The notes under the pieces are model-generated. The model was not told where the DNA came from, made no database searches, and saw only the letters and a program-made list of their open reading frames with translations. From NCBI GenBank assembly GCA_012799495.1, contig JAAZLD010000313.1, forward strand, positions 1 to 11,939: a DNA stretch of 11,939 bases, in the 5' to 3' direction. Of this stretch, positions 6,689 to 11,939 are shown in pieces (position 1 is the stretch's first letter; the number at the start of each line of letters is the position of its first letter). A program made the translations under genes and the position numbers. The stretch is from Desulfitobacterium sp. GTDB lineage: Bacteria; Bacillota; Desulfitobacteriia; Desulfitobacteriales; Desulfitobacteriaceae.

Positions 6689-8576
6689 TATTTTTTCCCT
6701 CAATTCGCTGTAAAACCTTCAATCTTTCTGCTGCTTTTAGTATGCCATTAACAGAGATTCCATACCCGTGATGAAGGATGGAAATTGCCCCCTGATCTAC
6801 ATAATCTTCATAGCCTATACGCTCTACTATTACATCATCTAGTCCTTCGTCAGCCAGAACTTCAATAATGGCACTCCCCATTCCTCCGGCTAACATATGA
6901 TCTTCCACAGTTATCACTCTCTTGCTCACGCGAGCATAACGCAAAATAGTTTCCCTGTCTAAGGGGTTAATGAAACGCAGGTTGATAACTGTTGCTTCCA
7001 CTCCTCGCTGTTGAAGTTCATCTGCTGCCCCTAGACAAGTATAAACCATGGGGCCTACTCCAATTATAGTGAGATCCTTTCCTTCCCGGAGAACTTCAGC
7101 CTTTCCTATAGGAAGCTCTTGCAATTCTTCCTCTAGTTCTACTCCTTGCCCTACGGAACGTGGATAGCGGAAGGCTACAGGACCTTCTAACTTTAGAGCG
7201 GTATAGAGCATATGCCTGAGCTCATTTTCATCTTTCGGAGCCATAAAGGTAAGATTAGGTATAATCCGGAAGAAAGATATATCAAAAACGCCATGATGAG
7301 TAGGGCCATCATCCCCTACCACACCAGCACGGTCAATAGCTAATATCACGTTAGCATTAGATAAGCAAACATCGTGTAAAACCTGATCATAAGCTCGTTG
7401 ATAAAAAGTAGAGTAAATAGATACAACAGGCTTTACCCCACCAAAAGCTAGCCCTGCAGCAAAGGTAACTGCATGCTGTTCAGCAATCCCCACATCAAAA
7501 AACCTTTTCGGGAACTTCTCAGCAAAAAGATTAAGACCAGTACCACTAGGCATAGCTGCTGTAATAGCCACAATCCGTGGGTCCTTCTCAGCAAGTTGAC
7601 AAAGAGTCTCTCCAAAAACCTGAGTATAGGTAGGAGGAGCTGGTTTTTTGGTAATTTCACCAGTTTCCTTATTAAAGGGACCTACTCCATGAAACCTGGC
7701 AGGATTTTTCTCTGCAGGTAGATATCCTTTACCTTTTTGAGTTAGGACATGGACCAAAACTGGTTCTTTAACCTGTTTAGCCTGTTCCAAGACCTCTTCT
7801 AAAGCCCGCTGATCATGGCCATTGATGGGACCAAGATAGGTAAAGCCAAATTCCTCGAAAAGCATTCCAGGAACTAAAAGATATTTTAAACCATCTTTCG
7901 CTCTTTCAGCCATTTTAACCATTCTTGTGCCGATTCCCGGAATCTTTTTCAAGATACTTTCTATTTCATCTTTACTTCGATCATAACGAGGATCCGTCCG
8001 TAAGCGATTAAGATAAGAAGACATAGCTCCTACATTTTCAGCAATGGCCATGTCATTATCATTAAGAATTACGATCAACTTTGTTGTTGAGTGACCAGCA
8101 TGGTTTAGGGCTTCAAAAGCCATCCCACCACTCATGGCACCATCCCCGATCACAGCAATCACATCATTTTCTTCTCCCTGCAGATCTCTAGCTTTAGCAA
8201 AGCCAACAGCTGCTGAAATAGAGGTGCTAGAATGTCCAGTCTCAAAGCAATCATGGGGGCTTTCGCTACGTTTGGGAAAACCAGACAATCCCTGAAAAAG
8301 CCGTAAAGTTTCGAACTCTTTTTGACGGCCAGTCAATAGTTTATGAACATAGCACTGATGCCCCACATCCCAAATGATCTTATCTAAAGGACTATCAAAA
8401 ATCCGATGCAGTGCAAGTGTTAATTCTACAACTCCTAAATTTGGAGCCAGGTGACCCCCGTTTGATGAGACTACATCTATAATTTTTTCCCGTAATTCTT
8501 GGGCTAATATTTCTATTTCTTCATAGGATAAGTTTTTTAAATCCTGTGGTTGAGTTATTTTTTCGAGAATCCCCAT
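6681..8576 (-). CDS. dxs: 1-deoxy-D-xylulose-5-phosphate synthase
   Basis: Dxs condenses pyruvate and glyceraldehyde 3-phosphate, with thiamine diphosphate, in the first step of the MEP isoprenoid pathway; the product also feeds thiamine and pyridoxal synthesis. The 631 residues hold H42 (GGHLAPNLG), GHSSTSIS (114-121), and the thiamine-diphosphate motif starting GDGAMSGG (144) and ending NDND (172-175). The pyrimidine-domain catalytic glutamate is E366 in FDVGIAEQH, and DRAGVVGDDGPTHHG follows. The order of three domains is normal. The ATG at 8576 has AGGAGG 7 nt upstream. A TTG at 8615 could extend the frame by 13 residues but lacks a ribosome site and family support. The gene follows the PAP2-like gene by 63 nt, the longest gap inside the operon; I see no clear promoter there. 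Confidence 0.97.
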   Translation of the reverse strand: MGILEKITQPQDLKNLSYEEIEILAQELREKIIDVVSSNGGHLAPNLGVVELTLALHRIFDSPLDKIIWDVGHQCYVHKLLTGRQKEFETLRLFQGLSGFPKRSESPHDCFETGHSSTSISAAVGFAKARDLQGEENDVIAVIGDGAMSGGMAFEALNHAGHSTTKLIVILNDNDMAIAENVGAMSSYLNRLRTDPRYDRSKDEIESILKKIPGIGTRMVKMAERAKDGLKYLLVPGMLFEEFGFTYLGPINGHDQRALEEVLEQAKQVKEPVLVHVLTQKGKGYLPAEKNPARFHGVGPFNKETGEITKKPAPPTYTQVFGETLCQLAEKDPRIVAITAAMPSGTGLNLFAEKFPKRFFDVGIAEQHAVTFAAGLAFGGVKPVVSIYSTFYQRAYDQVLHDVCLSNANVILAIDRAGVVGDDGPTHHGVFDISFFRIIPNLTFMAPKDENELRHMLYTALKLEGPVAFRYPRSVGQGVELEEELQELPIGKAEVLREGKDLTIIGVGPMVYTCLGAADELQQRGVEATVINLRFINPLDRETILRYARVSKRVITVEDHMLAGGMGSAIIEVLADEGLDDVIVERIGYEDYVDQGAISILHHGYGISVNGILKAAERLKVLQRIEGKNSV

Positions 8577-8639
8577 AGGCTCCCCTCCTAACTTCGATCT
8601 AAAAATAATCAACAATATTCCCTAGTATTCTCATTCAGC

Positions 8640-9083
8640 TTACACCAAGAAACCTACAATTATTCCTAATATCATGCCAGCTCCTACTTCAATAGGATTA
8701 TGGCCTATTAGCTCTTTCAAGCGTTCTTGGGATAAATGAGTTAGTTGATGATAAAGACCCTCTACTATTTGGTTGATTACTTCCGCCTGTTTACCAGCTG
8801 CTCTCCTTACCCCAGCTGCATCATACATAACCACCATAGCCAAAACTACCGCAATGGCAAAGAGAGGCGAATCCCAGCCGGAAGTTTTACCTACACCGAT
8901 TGCAAGAGCACTGACTGTAGCTGAGTGAGAGCTTGGAAATCCTCCTGAGCTAAATAAGAACCCTATATCCAAAGTACGATGTAAAGCCAAGTTAATAAGA
9001 ACTTTAAGGGTTTGGGCAATCAACCAGGCCAACACTGCCCCTATAAGAATCTTATTATCAAATATTGTTGCAAAATCCCTCAT
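8640..9083 (-). CDS. Divergent PAP2 family integral membrane protein (YuiD-like, DUF212)
   Basis: This 147-residue protein is hydrophobic, with likely membrane segments near 12-32, 52-68, 75-92 and 130-147. It shows the family motifs: FPSSHSATVSALA (like the PSGH motif of PAP2 phosphatases), MYDAAGVRRAAGKQAEVIN in place of the third PAP2 motif, and the C-terminal LKELIGHNPIEVGAGMILG. The biochemical role of the family is not established. A phosphatase acting on a lipid or prenyl phosphate is plausible, since it sits between ispA and dxs, but this is inference, and the normal third-motif SRxxxxxH is not seen. The ATG at 9083 has GAGG 6 nt upstream, 8 nt after the ispA stop. A TTG at 9095 would overlap ispA and is less likely. 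Confidence 0.9.
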   Translation of the reverse strand: MRDFATIFDNKILIGAVLAWLIAQTLKVLINLALHRTLDIGFLFSSGGFPSSHSATVSALAIGVGKTSGWDSPLFAIAVVLAMVVMYDAAGVRRAAGKQAEVINQIVEGLYHQLTHLSQERLKELIGHNPIEVGAGMILGIIVGFLV

Positions 9084-9091
9084 TCTACACC

Positions 9092-9961
9092 TCAATGACT
9101 ACGCTGAGCAATATACTCTGCCAAACTACGCAAAAAGTTCCCTCGCCCACCTAATGGCTCTATAGCCTTATAAGCTTCTTGTATTTTTGCTTTTAATTCT
9201 ATTTTAGCTCCTTCGACTCCTAACAGTGTAGGATATGTGGATTTATTCTGACGGAGATCACTTTGAGCTAATTTACCCAGAGTTTCGCTATCTCCTTCAA
9301 TATCCAGTAGATCATCTTTAATCTGAAAAGCTAAGCCAATAGCTTGAGCATATTTAGTTAAAGCCTGAATATCCTCTTCAGACCCATTAACCAAGATAGC
9401 ACCTAGACGAGCTGATACTACTAACATAGCACCGGTCTTCATCCGATGAACAGCTTCTAATTCCTCGAGATTAAGGCGTTTATTTTCAGCTTCAAGATCC
9501 CTTACTTGACCTCCAACCATCCCTGATGGTCCAGCAGCCTGAGCCACTTCCCTGATTACTCGCAATTGGCGTTCAGGAGCCACACCTGGTATCTCCTTAC
9601 TTAAAAGTTCAAAAGCATAAGTTAAGAGAGCATCTCCGGCTAAAATAGCCTGTCCATCTCCAAAAACCTTGTGGTTAGCTAGTTTGCCCCGTCTATAATC
9701 ATCATTATCCATGGAAGGTAGATCATCATGAATTAAGGAGTAGGTATGGATCAAGTCCAAAGCACATACTGGATCTAAAATATTCTCAATCTCCCCTCCT
9801 AGAGCTTTAGCAGAAGCTAAGGCTAGCACAGGGCGAATTCTTTTTCCACCTGCTTGCAAAGAATAATTCATACTTTCCTTTAGAGAGCCCTCTCCTAAGG
9901 AAAGCTGAGCAAGATGGTTTTCGATTAAACGACTGTATTTCTCTAGCTGTTGGTGAAACAT
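9092..9961 (-). CDS. ispA: Polyprenyl (farnesyl-type) diphosphate synthase
   Basis: IspA joins isopentenyl diphosphate to allylic primers to make farnesyl (or geranylgeranyl) diphosphate for undecaprenyl lipid, quinone and other prenyl products. The 289 residues are normal for the family (about 290). Motifs: GGKRIRP (38-44); first Asp-rich motif DDLPSMD (79-85), preceded by HTYSLIH; GQVRD (151-155); second Asp-rich motif QIKDDLLD (D216, D217, D220); and NKSTYPTLLG. The four-residue insert between the aspartates of the first motif is the bacterial FPP/GGPP type. Product length cannot be fixed from sequence alone. I chose ATG at 9961 because GGAAGG is 9 nt upstream. The ATG at 9970, which overlaps the xseB stop (ATGA), has that site touching it and would add three residues. 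Confidence 0.95.
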   Translation of the reverse strand: MFHQQLEKYSRLIENHLAQLSLGEGSLKESMNYSLQAGGKRIRPVLALASAKALGGEIENILDPVCALDLIHTYSLIHDDLPSMDNDDYRRGKLANHKVFGDGQAILAGDALLTYAFELLSKEIPGVAPERQLRVIREVAQAAGPSGMVGGQVRDLEAENKRLNLEELEAVHRMKTGAMLVVSARLGAILVNGSEEDIQALTKYAQAIGLAFQIKDDLLDIEGDSETLGKLAQSDLRQNKSTYPTLLGVEGAKIELKAKIQEAYKAIEPLGGRGNFLRSLAEYIAQRSH

Positions 9962-9966
9962 CCTTA

Positions 9967-10212
9967 TCATCCTTCCGTTAGAAAATCTGCTGGTCGCACT
10001 TCTAGCTCCCCATTAGGATTTTCTAAAAGAATTTCCATTTGCTTTTCCGCATCTTCAAGTAAGCGATTACAATTTTGAACTAATTTAACCCCTTTTTGAA
10101 AGAGAGCCAAAGCCTGATCCAAGGGGACTTCTTTTTGTTCTAACTCCCGCACGATCCGTTCTAATTCCTCGATACCTTTTTCAAAGGTGATTTCTTTTTC
10201 TAAAGCATCCAT
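9967..10212 (-). CDS. xseB: Exonuclease VII small subunit
   Basis: XseB is the small subunit of exonuclease VII; several copies bind each XseA to form the enzyme that degrades single-stranded DNA. The 81 residues show the family pattern FEKGIEELERIVRELEQKEVPLDQALALFQKGVKLVQNCNRLLEDAEKQ, written here in parts: a helical hairpin from FEKGIEELERIV to the LDQALALFQKG turn, then a helix ending EDAEKQMEIL. The ATG at 10212 follows AAGGAG by about 6 nt. It lies 13 nt after the xseA stop, as expected for partner subunits. Confidence 0.95.
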   Translation of the reverse strand: MDALEKEITFEKGIEELERIVRELEQKEVPLDQALALFQKGVKLVQNCNRLLEDAEKQMEILLENPNGELEVRPADFLTEG

Positions 10213-10225
10213 GGCCTACTCCTTC

Positions 10226-11431
10226 TTAATCCTTATCTTTTGCCAACACAGCACAGGTTAATCCTCCTTGATGCAAACGAACCTGTACTTGCTGACCTAA
10301 TTCTATCTCATCACTATTTCGCAAAATATTACCTTTTGGACCATATGTTAAAGAGTAACCTCTACCCAATATTGCTAAGGGACTTAATAAGTCTAATTTT
10401 GCGGTCAATAGGCTTAGTATACCATTTTTATCCGATATAAATCTAGTCATGGCCTGTTCTAGACCTTCACTTAGATTATCCAACTGCTGGCGATTTTGTT
10501 CGATGCGCCAGAATGGATTAGCTAAAGGTCCTAAAGAAACCAAACTCACTAATTTTTGTCTTTTTTGTTGAATCTGCCACTGAAATGTATTCAATAAACG
10601 ATTCTCTAAACCTTCTAATGCTCCCTTTAACTCTTGCCATACAGGGACAGCCACCTCTGCGGCAGCGGAAGGGGTAGGTGCTCGTAAATCCGCTACTAAA
10701 TCAGAAATGGTAACATCTGTCTCATGTCCCACTGCCGAGATAACTGGAATACCTGAGTTAGCAATGGCTCTAGCCACTTCCTCAGTATTAAAAGCCCATA
10801 ATTCTTCTAAGGAGCCGCCTCCTCGCCCTACAATAATAACATCTACTTTAGCCTGGCGATTTAGGCGGGAGATAGCTTGGACAATTTCCCTAGGTGCCCC
10901 TTCTCCCTGTACCGCTGCTGGTGCTAAGATCCAGGATACCTTAGGATTACGTCTTTGGATTACTTTTAAAATATCCTTAATAGCTGCTCCCGTGGGACTT
11001 GTAACGATCCCAACGGTTCGCGGATATTTGGGGATAGGTTTTTTCTTTTCTGGCTCAAATAGCCCTTCCTTACCAAGACGCTCTTTAAGCTGTTCATAGG
11101 CAAGATATAAAGCTCCCACACCAAGGGGCTGCATTTCCTCTCCATAAAGCTGAACATTCCCGTCCCGCTCGTAGATCCTAATACTTCCGCGAACTAAGAC
11201 CTTCATACCGTCCTGGGGAGTAAATTGTACTTTTTGGGCACGACTACGAAACATAACTCCCCGTATGCTGGAATGTTCATCTTTAAGGGTAAAATACCAA
11301 TGGCCCGATGGCCGGTGATTTTTATAATTAGAAATTTCTCCGCTAACCCAGCAATTATTTAAGTCTGGATTTGCGGCAAGAGTATATCCGATAGCTTTTG
11401 TAAGTTCTGCAACGGTCCAAATTTTCGGCAC
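10226..11431 (-). CDS. xseA: Exonuclease VII large subunit
   Basis: XseA is the catalytic subunit of exonuclease VII, which cuts single-stranded DNA from both ends to short oligonucleotides in repair and recombination. The product of about 401 residues holds an N-terminal OB-fold (about 1-95, with SGEISNYK, GHWYFTLKDE and IRGVMFRSRA). A catalytic domain follows with VGIVTSPTGAAIKDIL, VDVIIVGRGGGSLEELWAFN, PVISAVGHETDVTISDLVAD and RAPTPSAAAE. A helical coiled-coil part and the closing LGRGYSL segment end the protein. I chose GTG at 11431, which has GAGG 8 nt upstream and gives an opening (VPKIWTVAEL) that fits relatives. A GTG at 11458 would add nine residues, but it overlaps the candidate -10 element and has no ribosome site. 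It is probably the first gene of the operon. Confidence 0.95.
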   Translation of the reverse strand: MPKIWTVAELTKAIGYTLAANPDLNNCWVSGEISNYKNHRPSGHWYFTLKDEHSSIRGVMFRSRAQKVQFTPQDGMKVLVRGSIRIYERDGNVQLYGEEMQPLGVGALYLAYEQLKERLGKEGLFEPEKKKPIPKYPRTVGIVTSPTGAAIKDILKVIQRRNPKVSWILAPAAVQGEGAPREIVQAISRLNRQAKVDVIIVGRGGGSLEELWAFNTEEVARAIANSGIPVISAVGHETDVTISDLVADLRAPTPSAAAEVAVPVWQELKGALEGLENRLLNTFQWQIQQKRQKLVSLVSLGPLANPFWRIEQNRQQLDNLSEGLEQAMTRFISDKNGILSLLTAKLDLLSPLAILGRGYSLTYGPKGNILRNSDEIELGQQVQVRLHQGGLTCAVLAKDKD

Positions 11432-11449
11432 GCTTTTCACCTCTTCCCC

Positions 11450-11479
11450 ATAATACACAATTCACAGAGGGGTTTTCAA
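11450..11479 (-). promoter_or_regulatory. Candidate sigma-A promoter of the xseA-recN operon
   Basis: On the minus strand TTGAAA (11479-11474) and TATTAT (11455-11450) each match the sigma-A consensus at 5 of 6 positions, with an 18-nt spacer. The site lies between the terminator of the transporter gene and xseA. Transcription would begin near 11443, giving a very short leader that starts at the GAGGTG ribosome site. This is an eye match and is untested. Confidence 0.5.
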
Positions 11480-11508
11480 GAGAATTATCTTCTGAGATGC
11501 GGGCACAT

Positions 11509-11546
11509 AAAAAGACGGTTTCTGGCAATTACCAGTGACCGTCTTT
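11509..11546 (-). terminator. Rho-independent terminator after the CorA-type gene
   Basis: An outer 9-bp stem (11511-11519 with 11538-11546) surrounds an inner 4-bp stem (11522-11525 with 11532-11535). On the minus strand it continues into five T residues (11513-11509). It begins 8 nt after the stop of the transporter gene. Confidence 0.88.
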
Positions 11547-11554
11547 AATAACTT

Positions 11555-11938
11555 TCAAAACATTCGTTTTTTCCAGAGGACGAAAGTACTCAACCCTGCC
11601 ACTACTCCCACAATAGCTAAAACAAATATAAATCCATTAGGGTTAGTCTCAAAGGGAACAGGTACATTCATACCCCAGAAACTAGCCAACATAGTTGGTA
11701 CAGATAAAATAATGGTCATAGTTGCTAAAAATTTCATTACCATGTTTAGGTTATTGGAAATAATAGAAGCAAAAGCATCAGTCATTCTACTCAGAATAAC
11801 TGTGTACATTTCAACCATTTGGATAGCCTGGTTGTTTTCAATAATAACATCCTCCAACAAATCCTCATCTTCTTCAAACATTTTTATAAGATGTTGACTT
11901 TGTCTATTTGAGCGTAAACGGAGGAGTCGATCCATTAC
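11555..11938 (-). CDS. corA: CorA-family magnesium/divalent metal transporter, C-terminal part (5' end beyond window)
   Basis: CorA proteins form pentameric inner-membrane channels for Mg2+ (or Co2+, Ni2+; Zn2+ in ZntB). The visible 127 residues are the C-terminal end: a long helix rich in charged and polar residues (about LRSNRQSQHLIKMFEEDEDL), the stalk helix before the membrane (NNLNMVMKFLATMTIILSVP), first membrane segment, the hallmark GMN loop (SFWGMNVPVPF), second membrane segment (about 24 residues from GFIFVLAIVG), and the basic tail WKKRMF. Family members are about 300-320 residues, so more than half lies beyond position 11939. The frame is open to the edge, and the internal ATG at 11935 is not the start. 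Metal choice cannot be told from this part. Confidence 0.92.
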   Translation of the reverse strand, partial: VMDRLLRLRSNRQSQHLIKMFEEDEDLLEDVIIENNQAIQMVEMYTVILSRMTDAFASIISNNLNMVMKFLATMTIILSVPTMLASFWGMNVPVPFETNPNGFIFVLAIVGVVAGLSTFVLWKKRMF

Positions 11939-11939
11939 A

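Noticed and set aside
8577..8639. Possible promoter or small hairpin in the 63-nt gap before dxs
   Set aside because: Only a 4-bp AATA/TATT pairing and no paired -35 and -10 elements were seen; nothing supports a feature.
10707..11099. Plus-strand open frame of 130 codons opposite xseA
   Set aside because: It lies fully within the conserved catalytic region of xseA, and its translation has no recognisable domain.
11535..11897. Plus-strand open frame of 120 codons opposite the CorA-type gene
   Set aside because: It is antisense to a recognised membrane protein, and its hydrophobic translation is the usual product of reading such a gene backwards.

Overview
This window looks like the chromosome of an endospore-forming, low-to-moderate GC Firmicute, most likely in class Clostridia. 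The evidence is the pair spo0A and spoIVB (found only in endospore formers), Shine-Dalgarno sites of the AGGAGG type throughout, and the gene order xseA-xseB-ispA-dxs-tlyA-argR-recN-spoIVB-spo0A. That order is the classic Firmicutes sporulation-adjacent block, also known from Bacillus subtilis. I cannot name the genus. All genes lie on the minus strand, so transcription runs from high to low coordinates.

In transcription order: (1) the C-terminal end of a CorA-type metal transporter (11555 to the right edge), closed by a two-part hairpin terminator. (2) A probable ten-gene operon starting at a sigma-A-like promoter (about 11450-11479) and ending at the terminator after recN (2275-2299). It holds xseA, xseB (exonuclease VII), ispA (prenyl diphosphate synthase), a YuiD-like divergent PAP2 membrane protein, dxs (first step of the MEP isoprenoid pathway), tlyA (rRNA 2'-O-methyltransferase), nadK (NAD kinase), a YtqB/MnmM-like methyltransferase, argR (arginine repressor) and recN (DNA repair). 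Junctions are tight, with several overlapping stops and starts; the two widest gaps are 63 nt (PAP2 to dxs) and 22 nt (argR to recN). (3) spoIVB, the forespore signalling protease, as a single gene between two terminators. (4) spo0A, the master regulator of sporulation, cut by the left edge after about 216 of some 265 residues. Its leader holds a sigma-A-like promoter, a good sigma-H promoter match and a perfect Spo0A-box core.

The functions are mostly housekeeping: isoprenoid precursor supply and chain elongation (dxs, ispA, perhaps the PAP2 protein), DNA processing and repair (xseAB, recN), RNA modification (tlyA, mnmM-like), NADP supply (nadK; NADPH is used by the MEP pathway) and arginine control. 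The last two genes belong to the sporulation cascade.

I found no mobile element, CRISPR array, RNA gene, phage gene or defence system. No stretch above 300 bases lacks a gene. Nothing here looks like a new biological system. The points most worth a second look are the spo0A control region, the purine-rich leader of spoIVB, and the PAP2-like gene between two isoprenoid genes. Several starts were placed on Shine-Dalgarno spacing rather than on the longest possible reading frame (xseA, ispA, the PAP2 gene, dxs, tlyA).
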